Source: a virus. From it: a stretch of DNA of 36,333 bases. The stretch's first letter is position 1. The number at the start of each line of letters is the position of its first letter. The notes beneath the pieces are model-generated. The model was not told the DNA's origin. It searched no databases and saw nothing but the letters and a program-made list of their open reading frames with translations. Position numbers and translations under genes: made by a program. The stretch spans positions 1-36,333 of IMG/VR virus record IMGVR_UViG_3300020205_001023. One strand, given 5' to 3'. Shown here one piece after another: positions 1-9,500 of the stretch.

Positions 1-1
1 C

Positions 2-3000
2 GGCAATATCTATGCTACTGGAAATATTCGTGCAGACGGCAACATTACAGTTGGTGATGCTAACACTGATAATATTACAATTAATGCAGATGTTGCAAGT
101 GATATTATTCCCAACACTGATATTACATACAAGCTCGGAAACGGTGGAACAGGCTATGTAGAAGGTACTGAATTTACGCTAGGTGATGTAACCTTAACAG
201 TTAGCGGTACTGGCACAACTGTTGTATTATCTATACCAGCTGCTGGTCCAGCTTGGGTTAATACATTAATTGCTCACACAGTTGGCAAAGCATATCAAAT
301 AGCATTAGATGGTGTAGCTGGTAGTTATGCCCTAAACACATTAGGCGCTTGGACTGGCACCAACCCAAAAACTGTATCAACAACAAATGATGGATTAGTA
401 GATGGCGTTTATAATGTTGCATCTATTAGATTTGATCAAAAGCGTTGGTTAGATTTATGGGTTAAGAATGTATATGCTGATGCAATAGTTTCAGGTGACG
501 TAACTATTGACGGAATTAATTTAAATTCCGTACAAGGTAAGATTTACTACGTTGCTACTAACGGTTCAGATACAAATGCTGGGGAACATCAAAACGATCC
601 GTTTGCATCTATCAAATATGCTCTAAGTGTGGCAGCTAGCGAAGATACTGTTTACATTTATCCAGGAACATACATTGAACAATTTCCTCTAACTGTACCA
701 GTAGGTGTAACAGTTAAAGGCGCTGGCATACGTTCAGTAAAAATTACTCCAACTACTGCTACACGTTACAACGATGCATTTTTACTCAACGGCGAAACCA
801 CTGTTGAAGACATAACTATTGCTGATTTCTTCAGTGGCGGAAACTATTTTGCAGTTACTTCGGCAGGCATTGGCGAAACAGTAATGAATGTTGGTACTGC
901 ACCATTTGCTCACACATGGGTAAGTGGCGGAACTATTAATATTAGTGGTACAGATTATAGTATCATTGCTGCGGTATACTCTCACACTACTGGAGTATTA
1001 ACAGTAAATCATGTAGGTCCAGATGCAACCAGTGCAAGCCCTGTGTTCTTATCCGGAATAATATTCAGCTGCAACGGCGGCAATAGAGTATTTCCTGACA
1101 ACGGATATGCATTCCGTTTTGCTACAGATTTTACAGTCACAAGTCGAAGCCCCTACGTTAGAAACATAACTGTACTAACCAAAGGCAGTGTAACAAGTTT
1201 ATCAGATCCATTAGGATACGATGAGGGCGATGCAGGTAAAGGCGCATACATTGACGGTGCTTATGCAACTGCCGTAAGTAAAGAAGCGTCAATGTTGTTC
1301 CATAGTGTGACATTTATTTGTCCGGGCGTAGATGTAGTTGTTGCAACTAACGGTGCTCGAGTTGAATGGTTGAATTCATTTACCTACTATGCAAATCGCA
1401 GTATGTACCTGTACAGCAGCAATGATGGATTTGCTGGCGCAGGATTAACAAGATTAAAATTACCGACGGCTACACGAACAGGTACTTGGGCAGTGGGCAA
1501 TACTGTTAGCTACTATGGCACAGACGGAACTACTGTACTAACTTCAGGCACTGTTAATAGTGTTGACGGCGACTGGATCAATCTAACAGGAAGAGTTCAG
1601 GGATTTTTAATTCCGGACGATCGTGCCCCTAAGACATTGACACTGCACGGTAATGCAAAGTTAAGCACAGCAGAAAAAAAGTTTGGCACAGCTAGTCTTA
1701 TATTAGACGGCACTGGTGATTATATTTCACACACGTCTATCACCGATTTTGGATTTGGCACTGGAGACTTTACTATAGAAGGGTGGTTCTATAAAACAGC
1801 CGCACTTTCACAAATCTTAGTTGATACTAGAACAACCGCAACTGAAAATTCAGTCATGGTTCAGTCCAACGGTGGAGGCAATTTAAGATTATTTGTAAAT
1901 GGAGCATTTGTATTAACATCTAGCAATAATCATACTCTCAATACTTGGAATCATCTTGCTATTTCTCGTGTTAGCGGTGTCACTAGATTTTTTATTAATG
2001 GTGTCGTGTCAACCAATACTTATGTTGACGCTACTGATTACGGAACTACAAAACCTTTAGTATTAGGAGCGTCGTTTGTTGGTCTTACTTCCTTCACCGG
2101 ATATATTGACGATTTTAAAATTAGCAAAGGTGTAGGGCGTTATACAACAACATTCACAGCACTGACTAGCCCATTCACTAGCGATCTAGCTACAGTATTA
2201 CTATTACATTTTAACGGATTAAACAACAGCACAAATATTGTTGACGATGGTGTGACTTTTGTTGACGTTCGTAGTTCGGCAGGTGGCGCAACAACTGACC
2301 TAGCTGTTGCAGACTATTCAGACTTTGGAGTTGAATTACGATCAATCGGCTCAGCGTCTGTCTATGGTAATTATGGTATCTACGGCGACGGCGCCGGAGT
2401 TATTGCCTACTTAATCGGACAAAACTTAGCCTACATTGGCAACGGTAAAGAGACTACTAACGATCCTAATACAGTTATACAGGCTAACGAAGTTGTTGAA
2501 CTTAATGATGCTAAGATTTTTTATAACAGCGTGGACCACAAAGGTGATTTCCGTATTGGAGATTTGTTCTACGTTAATCAAGCCACAGGTGAAGTTAGCT
2601 TTACTAACTCAAGTGTTAGTATTGGAACAAGCCTGACATTTGACGATGGCGCCGGCAACATTACTTACCTCGACGCTACGAAGATCGAAACTGGTGATTT
2701 TAGAATCAGTGGCAATACCGTTGAAACATTAAGTCAAGACTTTAATGTTGACTCTGCTACTAATCAAATTAACTTACAGAGTAATGTTACTGTAACAGGT
2801 AATTTAGAAGTTACTGGCGATGTTACTGTTGGTGGCAATGTTACTATCGGTAACGAGTCAACTGATGTTGTACGTTTTGTTGCAGGTGTTGATAGTGATA
2901 TTTTACCTAAACTAGACAGTACATATGATCTAGGTACTACAACTGAACGTTGGAGTACACTATATTCTACAACATTAATTAATGCTAACATTCAGATTAG

Positions 3001-5764
3001 TACTAATGTTATTACAACAACAGATTCTAATTTAGATTTAACTTTACAGGCCAACGGCAATGGACGCATCTATGTTCCGCTTAACAATGTTGAGATTACC
3101 AACAATCTAACAGTAAATGGCGTAACTGATGTACAGGCGTTAAATGTTACTGGAACATTAACCCACGTTGGTGATGTAACACAAACTGGTAATGTAACAC
3201 AAACTGGTGATATTACCCTAACAGGCACGTTTACTACTACTGGCTACGGACAGTTTGCTGACATTAAGATTGATAATAACAACATTAGCACAACCGTTGG
3301 TACTAATGATCTAGTTCTTGACGCTGCTGGCACAGGTCGCATATATGTTCCGGACAGTGATGTTGAAATAACTCAAGACTTAACAGTAACTGGTTTTATT
3401 GACGTTGGATCATTGAACATAGATACATCTATCAGTTCATTAACATTAACTGCCGGCGATGTTAAGATTGAAAGTAATTATATTACCACACTTACTGGTA
3501 ATAACAATTTAGAATTACGTGCAAACGGTTCTGGATTAATCTATGTTCCATCAAACGATGTTGAAATCACTAACAATTTAACAGTACTAGGCACTACTAA
3601 TCTAGCAACTACTAATATTGGCGTTGTTGGCACTCCTTCAACAGTTACACACGTTGGCGGAGTAACACAAACCGGTGACCTAACACAGACTGGTAGTACT
3701 GAGATAACAGGTACATTAACTGTAGGATCTACAGCACAGTTCCAAGACATTAAGATTGATACTAACACTATTACAACTACTGTTGGCACCAATAATTTAA
3801 TATTAAGTGCCGCTGGCACTGGTAGAATATATGTTCCTACTAACGATGTTACTATTGAAAATACATTAACCGTATTAGGAACTACCACAACTAGTACAAT
3901 TAGTAACACTGGCACTGTAACTTCTGGTACATTTAATACTAGCAATGTTTCTATAACCAGCAACAATATAACAAGTAGAACAGGTAATAGTGATCTTGTA
4001 CTTGAAGCTGCTGGCTCTGGTAAAATTTATGTTCCCTCTAACAGTGTACAACTAGATCAAAATTTAACTGTTAATGGAACAACAAATTTAAAAACTACCA
4101 ATATTGGGGTTGTTGGAACTCCTTCAACAGTTACCCATGTTGGCGGAGTAACACAGACTGGCGACTTGTTCCAAACTGGTAACACTGAAATTACCGGAAC
4201 ATTGACAGTTGGGTCTACAATACAGTTTGAAGATATTGAAATTGATAACAATGTTATCACCACTACAATTGGTAATAATGATCTAGTATTAGAAGCAGCT
4301 GGCACCGGTAAAGTTATTGTTCCTTTAGACAATGCCGAAGTAACCGGCACACTTACAGTAGTAGGAACAACCAGTACTACAACAATTAATAATACTGGTA
4401 CAGTTACATCTGGAATTTTTAGTACTGGCAATATAAGAATTACTACAAACAACATTACTACTACGGTTAGTAATAGTGATCTAGTTCTTGAAGCTAGCGG
4501 CACTGGTAGAATTTATGTTCCAACTAATGATGTTACTTTAGGTAAAACACTAACGGTTACTGGGTTAACAACCTTAGTCGATACCGACATTACTGGAACA
4601 CTAACTCATGTTGGTGCTACAACACGTACTGGTGATGTGAATCAAACTGGCAGTTATACTTTAAATGGAAACTTAACAGTTTCTAATATTGCACAGTTTA
4701 AAGATGTTAATATTACCAATAATGTAATTACTACTACATTAACCAACAGTAACCTACAACTAGGTGCAGCCGGCACTGGAATTATTTCTGTACCTACAAA
4801 CAATGTTACTATTGATAACAATTTAACAGTTACCGGCACTACTTTTACTGCTAATATTAACAATAGCGGAACAGTTACAGCTGGTACATTTACTACAGGT
4901 AACATTAGTATTAATGGTAATACTATTCAAACTACTGTGGGTAGTAGTAATTTACAATTGCAAGCCGCAGGTACTGGCTACATTGTATTAGAACAATTTG
5001 ATGTACAAGAAAATGAAATAAGAATTAATACTGGTACTGATATGGTGCTAACACCAAACGGTACTGGTATTGTTACAGTTAACTCTACACAAAGTATTAA
5101 ATTACCAATTGGTGATACCGCAGCTCGTCCGACTGGCGCAGCTGGTATGGTTAGATTTAACAGCGAATTATCTCGATACGAAGGATATAACGGCACAACA
5201 TGGGTCAGACTAGATGGTGTTGAAGACGCTGATGGTAATACAAAGATTACAGCAGAAGCAACGCCGGGCGCTAATGATAATACAATTCGTTTTTACACTA
5301 ACGGTACACAGGTTGCTGACCTAACATCAACAAGATTGAATGTTATTAACGTAGATGTTGATGCAATTAATATTAATAACAATGTTATATCAACAACTAC
5401 TACTAATACTAATTTAGTGTTAACGCCCAATGGTACAGGCTCAGTACGTACTGGCAATTTTTCCTTTAACGGAAGCACAATTACAAATACTGTAAATAAC
5501 AGTATAACATATTTTAATCAAACCGGTGGCGGGTATGTTAAGATTAACAGCACCGGTGGATTTGTAATCCCAACAGGATTGACCATTGAAAGACCTCCAT
5601 TATTTGATGTAGGTATGATGAGATACAACACAGACCCTGGTAACTTCCGTGTTGAGGTATGGGATGGCGGAAACTGGGTTAATGCAGGACAAGCAGCAGG
5701 CGGTGGAGTAACACTTGCAGAAGCACAAGACATCGGAATTGTCAGTGCAATTATATTTGGATAA
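2..5764 (+). CDS. Giant repeat-rich tail-fibre-like virion protein, 5' partial
   Basis: The frame is open from the first complete codon of the window, so the start lies upstream; an internal GTG at 629 is not the real start. About 1920 residues are visible. Order: a fibre motif at 2-160 (SDIIP...TYKLG), a right-handed beta-helix entry near 535 (YYVATNGSDTNAG), beta-helix-like sequence to about 1600, a LamG/concanavalin A-like domain at about 1630-2220, then the motif DFRIGDLFYVNQATG near 2545. A second copy of the left-edge fibre motif lies at about 2845-2960, followed by a long repeat array (2996-5450). The C-terminus carries two TAARPTGAAGMVRFN-type tail-fibre motifs and ends in a small hydrophobic tip. 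This architecture is typical of adsorption fibres of marine T4-like phages; the structural role is well supported, the exact fibre is inferred. No signal peptide or membrane segment is visible in the part seen. Confidence 0.85.
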   Translation, partial: GNIYATGNIRADGNITVGDANTDNITINADVASDIIPNTDITYKLGNGGTGYVEGTEFTLGDVTLTVSGTGTTVVLSIPAAGPAWVNTLIAHTVGKAYQIALDGVAGSYALNTLGAWTGTNPKTVSTTNDGLVDGVYNVASIRFDQKRWLDLWVKNVYADAIVSGDVTIDGINLNSVQGKIYYVATNGSDTNAGEHQNDPFASIKYALSVAASEDTVYIYPGTYIEQFPLTVPVGVTVKGAGIRSVKITPTTATRYNDAFLLNGETTVEDITIADFFSGGNYFAVTSAGIGETVMNVGTAPFAHTWVSGGTINISGTDYSIIAAVYSHTTGVLTVNHVGPDATSASPVFLSGIIFSCNGGNRVFPDNGYAFRFATDFTVTSRSPYVRNITVLTKGSVTSLSDPLGYDEGDAGKGAYIDGAYATAVSKEASMLFHSVTFICPGVDVVVATNGARVEWLNSFTYYANRSMYLYSSNDGFAGAGLTRLKLPTATRTGTWAVGNTVSYYGTDGTTVLTSGTVNSVDGDWINLTGRVQGFLIPDDRAPKTLTLHGNAKLSTAEKKFGTASLILDGTGDYISHTSITDFGFGTGDFTIEGWFYKTAALSQILVDTRTTATENSVMVQSNGGGNLRLFVNGAFVLTSSNNHTLNTWNHLAISRVSGVTRFFINGVVSTNTYVDATDYGTTKPLVLGASFVGLTSFTGYIDDFKISKGVGRYTTTFTALTSPFTSDLATVLLLHFNGLNNSTNIVDDGVTFVDVRSSAGGATTDLAVADYSDFGVELRSIGSASVYGNYGIYGDGAGVIAYLIGQNLAYIGNGKETTNDPNTVIQANEVVELNDAKIFYNSVDHKGDFRIGDLFYVNQATGEVSFTNSSVSIGTSLTFDDGAGNITYLDATKIETGDFRISGNTVETLSQDFNVDSATNQINLQSNVTVTGNLEVTGDVTVGGNVTIGNESTDVVRFVAGVDSDILPKLDSTYDLGTTTERWSTLYSTTLINANIQISTNVITTTDSNLDLTLQANGNGRIYVPLNNVEITNNLTVNGVTDVQALNVTGTLTHVGDVTQTGNVTQTGDITLTGTFTTTGYGQFADIKIDNNNISTTVGTNDLVLDAAGTGRIYVPDSDVEITQDLTVTGFIDVGSLNIDTSISSLTLTAGDVKIESNYITTLTGNNNLELRANGSGLIYVPSNDVEITNNLTVLGTTNLATTNIGVVGTPSTVTHVGGVTQTGDLTQTGSTEITGTLTVGSTAQFQDIKIDTNTITTTVGTNNLILSAAGTGRIYVPTNDVTIENTLTVLGTTTTSTISNTGTVTSGTFNTSNVSITSNNITSRTGNSDLVLEAAGSGKIYVPSNSVQLDQNLTVNGTTNLKTTNIGVVGTPSTVTHVGGVTQTGDLFQTGNTEITGTLTVGSTIQFEDIEIDNNVITTTIGNNDLVLEAAGTGKVIVPLDNAEVTGTLTVVGTTSTTTINNTGTVTSGIFSTGNIRITTNNITTTVSNSDLVLEASGTGRIYVPTNDVTLGKTLTVTGLTTLVDTDITGTLTHVGATTRTGDVNQTGSYTLNGNLTVSNIAQFKDVNITNNVITTTLTNSNLQLGAAGTGIISVPTNNVTIDNNLTVTGTTFTANINNSGTVTAGTFTTGNISINGNTIQTTVGSSNLQLQAAGTGYIVLEQFDVQENEIRINTGTDMVLTPNGTGIVTVNSTQSIKLPIGDTAARPTGAAGMVRFNSELSRYEGYNGTTWVRLDGVEDADGNTKITAEATPGANDNTIRFYTNGTQVADLTSTRLNVINVDVDAININNNVISTTTTNTNLVLTPNGTGSVRTGNFSFNGSTITNTVNNSITYFNQTGGGYVKINSTGGFVIPTGLTIERPPLFDVGMMRYNTDPGNFRVEVWDGGNWVNAGQAAGGGVTLAEAQDIGIVSAIIFG
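1630..2220 (+). other. LamG / concanavalin A-like domain inside the first fibre protein
   Basis: The encoded segment has the hallmarks of the laminin-G-3 type jelly roll: FGTASLILDGTGDYIS, then FTIEGWFY, LRLFVNG, WNHLAISR, TRFFINGV, YIDDFKIS and a closing LLLHFNG. Such domains bind glycans in many surface proteins. It sits between beta-helix-like sequence before (to about 1600) and after (from about 2230), so it looks inserted into the fibre shaft as a side domain. A carbohydrate-binding role is inferred from the family. Confidence 0.75.
2996..5450 (+). repeat. Fibre super-repeat, unit 486 (or 471) bases
   Basis: A core of the form I-x-x-N-x-I-T-T-T-x-x-N-x-x-L-x-L-x-A-x-G-T-G-x-I-x-V-P recurs at 2996, 3269, 3467, 3755, 3953, 4241, 4439, 4712 and 4910, with a divergent copy near 5371. 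Alternate copies are spaced exactly 471, 486, 486, 471 (first series) and 486, 486, 471 (second series) bases. The true unit is therefore about 162 residues holding two cores. Between cores lie VTHVGGVTQTGDL-type linkers. Copies align without gaps at DNA level in places, for example about 3605-3770 against 4091-4256, pointing to tandem duplication. The likely structure is a repetitive trimeric beta-rich fibre shaft. Confidence 0.9.
3176..3211 (+). repeat. 18-base tandem repeat (two copies)
   Basis: Two adjacent 18-base units differing at one position (GTAACACAAACTGGTAAT then ...GGTGAT) encode the doublet VTQTGNVTQTGD. It sits in the linker between fibre repeat cores. Other linkers keep the same VTQTGDLTQTG pattern in more diverged form. 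Confidence 0.85.
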
Positions 5765-5769
5765 AGATT

Positions 5770-6099
5770 ATGGCATCATTTTTTAGAAACAAGGTAGCTA
5801 AGGAAATAGGCACAACCCCTGTAGAAGTATTGGCAACTTCAGGAGCCAATCGTATGACTATTATTGGGTTGAGCCTGGCAAATTTAACATCAGGGATTGT
5901 GTTAATTGACATCACATTAACTGACGATGCTGATGTAACCGGGTACTATGCTAAACAACTTTTAGTTCCGCCAAACTCAAGTCTTCGAGTAGTTAACGGC
6001 GGCGAAAAATTAATTTTAGCAACTAATAACAGTCTAACTATTACTGCAAATATTACAGCCGCAGTTGATGCAGTCATTAGCTATGTGGAACTAATTTAA
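5770..6099 (+). CDS. Small conserved virion structural protein
   Basis: The product has 109 residues. The start ATG lies 5 bases after the previous stop, so translation is probably coupled. The protein is beta-rich with no cysteine and no signal peptide or membrane segment. Recognisable pieces are FFRNKVAKEIGTTPVEVL at the N-terminus, IIGLSLANLTSGIVLIDITL in the middle, and PPNSSLRVVNGGEKLIL followed by a final ISYVEL strand. From memory this type is common next to fibre genes of marine T4-like phages and is annotated only as a structural protein. Its strand order (a variable strand, a PN-x-x-R turn, a G-x-x-I/L strand and a closing Y-x-E/YGIE strand) resembles the products at 24899 and 26242, suggesting a shared small beta-sandwich. 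Function beyond virion component is unknown. Confidence 0.7.
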   Translation: MASFFRNKVAKEIGTTPVEVLATSGANRMTIIGLSLANLTSGIVLIDITLTDDADVTGYYAKQLLVPPNSSLRVVNGGEKLILATNNSLTITANITAAVDAVISYVELI

Positions 6100-6108
6100 G
6101 GAATTAAT

Positions 6109-6486
6109 ATGACATATTATATTGGACAAGATAACGCACTAAGCGAAGTTTTAGGTGAAGGTAATCCTAGATATTTTTATGCAATTCGCCGAGATGATGA
6201 CGGATTATTATACTTTTCTAAAATTGATCAGCTTACGGATCTAGGTACAATTACTATTAACAACTCGGGCCTAACAGAAGATGACTATACCGACTTTGAG
6301 TATGGTGTAGATTTCTTTGACGGCCGACTGGCAGAAGACCACTCAAGGCCTTACAGCAACTTACAATGGGATCAATATCGTTGGGACAGTAAGAACGTTT
6401 ACTATTACATTAATACTGCTGGAGAATTCATAGTACGTATTAATCAAGCATACGTGTATCCTCCAGAACTAATCGTAACCCCATAA
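6109..6486 (+). CDS. Hypothetical virion-associated protein (acidic, tyrosine-rich)
   Basis: The product has 125 residues and is preceded by a clear AAGGA ribosome site at 6098-6102 that overlaps the previous stop codon. It is acidic and rich in Tyr and Asp, with YFYAIRRDDDGLLYFSKID near the N-terminus and LQWDQYRWDSKNVYYYI near the C-terminus. No catalytic motif, signal peptide or membrane segment is seen. Its position between a fibre protein and a second giant fibre gene, in one operon, suggests a structural or fibre-connecting protein. Similar short proteins occur at this place in marine T4-like phages as far as I recall. No specific function can be assigned. Confidence 0.6.
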   Translation: MTYYIGQDNALSEVLGEGNPRYFYAIRRDDDGLLYFSKIDQLTDLGTITINNSGLTEDDYTDFEYGVDFFDGRLAEDHSRPYSNLQWDQYRWDSKNVYYYINTAGEFIVRINQAYVYPPELIVTP

Positions 6487-6496
6487 CTAGCTAACG

Positions 6497-6504
6497 TGTA
6501 AATA
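6497..6504 (+). promoter_or_regulatory. Candidate late promoter octamer (TGTAAATA)
   Basis: TGTAAATA is close to the T4-type late consensus TATAAATA. It sits in one of the few intergenic gaps, 19 bases before the start of the first giant fibre gene, with an AAGGA ribosome site between. Similar octamers stand at matching distance before 14702 and 26925. T4 late promoters need only this element, so a chance match is possible. Confidence 0.35.
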
Positions 6505-6523
6505 GAGAACAAGGAAAAAGAAA

Positions 6524-9500
6524 ATGGCATCAGAATTTAAAATTGGCAGACTGCGTTATACATGGAAAGGTGTTTGGACTCCCGCTACATTCTATAATAG
6601 GGATGCAGTTGCATCGTATAACGGTAAGACTTATGTGTGTATAGTTCCACATACATCTACTGATTTTTATGCTGACTACGAAAACGTAGAACCAAGCGGT
6701 GAAGTCAAGCCTTACTGGGTAATAATGTTAGAAGGCACTAGCTGGAAGGGCGAATGGCAACCTGGTACAACTTACACATTAGGCGCTATTGTATTATATG
6801 GCGGAAGTGTATACAAAAGAACAGTAAACGGCCCGTCTGGATTAACGTTTAATCCGGCTAATTGGGAAATATATGCAGCCGTTAACAGCACCTGGATTGG
6901 TACTTATGTAGTAGCTACTCGATACAAAGTCGGTGACACTGTTAAGTACGGGGGTAACGTTTATATCTGTACTAATGAACATGTATCACCAACATTAACC
7001 ACATATCCAACTTATGCCAACTGGGAGCTGTTATATGTGGGAATTGAATTTAGGGGCGAGTGGAATTCTAACGAAGTTGCATATAAACTAAATGACATTG
7101 TAAAGTACGGAGCAGATTTATGGAAATGTAACCAAGACCACATATCCGAGTTACCATTTGACGGAACAGTTACGCTAGGAGATGTTAGTTCAAATTGGAC
7201 TATCTGGATCCCAGGACTAGAATTTGGTAGTACATGGAATACAAACACTATATACCAGCCAGGCGACACAGTGATGTACGGCGGTTATTCTTATATTGGT
7301 AAGACTGTTAACAATCAAGGAAATACCCCTCCAGTATCAACAACAGAACCAAATAATGACTGGGAATTACTAACTATTGGATTTAGCATACAGGATTCAT
7401 GGGACGGTGCTTTATCATATAAAATAGGCTCTGTTGTTACTCGAGGCGGCAACTCCTTCGCAGCAGTTCAAGACACGCAAGCTGATGATCCTAGTAGTAC
7501 TGTATTAACTAAGACATATTCTGCTCTTGGCAGTAGTGGTACTACCATTGTGATAGATGACACTGCCGGAATAGTAATAGGTATGACTATTTCAGGTGAC
7601 GGATTTGAATTAGGTCAGACTGTTGTAGAAGTTATAGATGGAACTACCCTAGTAGTTAGTCTAGCTCCGTATGCTAGCATTGCAGACGGTTCATCTTTAA
7701 AATTCATGGGAGTAGATGGTACTAACTGGGCTCTGATTGCTCCGGGAACCCGTTGGAGAAATAGATGGCTATTAAATGGCAGCTATATTCCAGGAGATAT
7801 TGTAGTTTGGGTAAATGCAACATATCGTTGCATTCAAACACATGCAGCATCTGAACCTACAAGGCCGGATATAGATAGTCAACACTCTTACTGGATTCTT
7901 TACTTTAAACACGATCAGTACAATGCATTAAATCTGCCAGGCGATATTGTAGTTAATAGTGAGGGCACTAATATTGCATTAGGCATCGGTGCTGAAGGAT
8001 TTTTATTAAAATCAGTAAGTGGAGTCCCAACATGGCAGAACGTATTTCAAACTCCTGCAGTTTATTATGTTACCCCGGATGGTACTGACTTACCGGGTAG
8101 CGGAACCACATGGGATAATCCTTATCAAAGTATTAAGTATGCATGTGATCAAGTAAGGGCAGGAACTTTAAATCCTCAAGCAAGAAATGTGCTAACTGCT
8201 AATAAACCTTTTTTAGTAGAAGAAATTGCTAACTGGGTACAAGTCCAATCAAATTTGAATCAAGCTCCATTCTCGTCATTAATTCCAATAGACAGTGTTA
8301 AAACTAGGCGTGATACTAGATACTTAGTCGATGCGATCATATATGATTTGTCTCGAGGCGGAAATAGTCAAACTATTGCCTTTGTAGTAGCATTTTTTGA
8401 CAAAGAATATAGTAATAAATTTATCAGCACTGAAGTAGCGGAGCAAGTAGATACATTTATTGCTACGCTAAATCGACTATTTACTATAATATATAGTGTA
8501 GCAAACAGTGTAGCCATATCCCCATTATATCAAACTATTAATAATGCACCATCTATTATTACTCAGTCATTATCGCAGCCGGTGGATAGTTCAGTAATCG
8601 TTGATATAAATTCATACCAACAAATTATTATTTCTGCGCTAACTAATGAAAGTTTAAACAATATCCCTCCAGAAAATCAAGGACTAACCGCAACAATTAA
8701 TGTTAAAACTGGAGCATATCACGAAGATATGCCTATTGTGGTTCCTGCAAATACTGCAATCAATGGAGATGAACTTAGAGGAGTAGTAGTCTACCCTAAA
8801 AATGTAGTCAACACTATTGCAACAAGATCAACGACTGGTTCAAATTTATTTACAGTTAAATCAACAGAAGGTCTTACAACAGGAACAGCAGTACAATTTG
8901 TTTCTTTAAATCCAATTAGTCAAACTAATACTGTATTTGGAGGAGTAGAATCTGGCCGCACATACTACGTATCCGGACAGCCTAGCACAACACAATTTGC
9001 AGTAAGCGAAACCATTGGTGGACCGCCGGTGCAATTGGCAAACTATGTTAGTTTAATGCGAGTAGTAGGCGGAGATGCGTTAAAAGATATGTTCTATATG
9101 CAAAACGGAACAGGCATGAGAAATATGACATTATCAGGGTTATTAGGTACATTAACAGAACCTAATGAGTTTGAAACACGTCGACCCACTGGTGGCGCAT
9201 TTGTTAGTTTAGACCCAGGGCAAGGTCCTGCTGATACAAGTGCCTGGATTTATAGAAAATCACCATATATTCAAAACGTTACTAATTTTGGAACAGGATG
9301 CGTAGGATTAAAAATTGACGGAACTCTACATGAAGGCGGGAATAAGTCGATTGTATGTAACGACTTTACACAAATCTTAAGTGACGGTATTGGCGTTTGG
9401 TGTACAGGACCTGATGCGCTAACAGAATGCGTCTCAGTATTTGCATACTATTGCTACTCGGGTTACTTTGCTGAAGACGGTGGACGTATACGTGCCACTA

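Noticed and set aside
629-631. GTG as the start of the first fibre gene
   Set aside because: The same frame is open without a stop back to position 2 and encodes a matching fibre motif and beta-helix entry, so the gene begins before the window.
3541-4503. Long minus-strand open frames (about 140-148 codons) opposite the fibre repeats
   Set aside because: They mirror the repetitive Thr/Asn/Val codons of the sense gene, give Val/Leu/Pro-rich repetitive translations and share the 486-base period. No ribosome sites or independent homology are evident.
2996-5450. CRISPR-like array
   Set aside because: The period is 471-486 bases, the copies are coding and in frame, and there are no short identical direct repeats with unique spacers.
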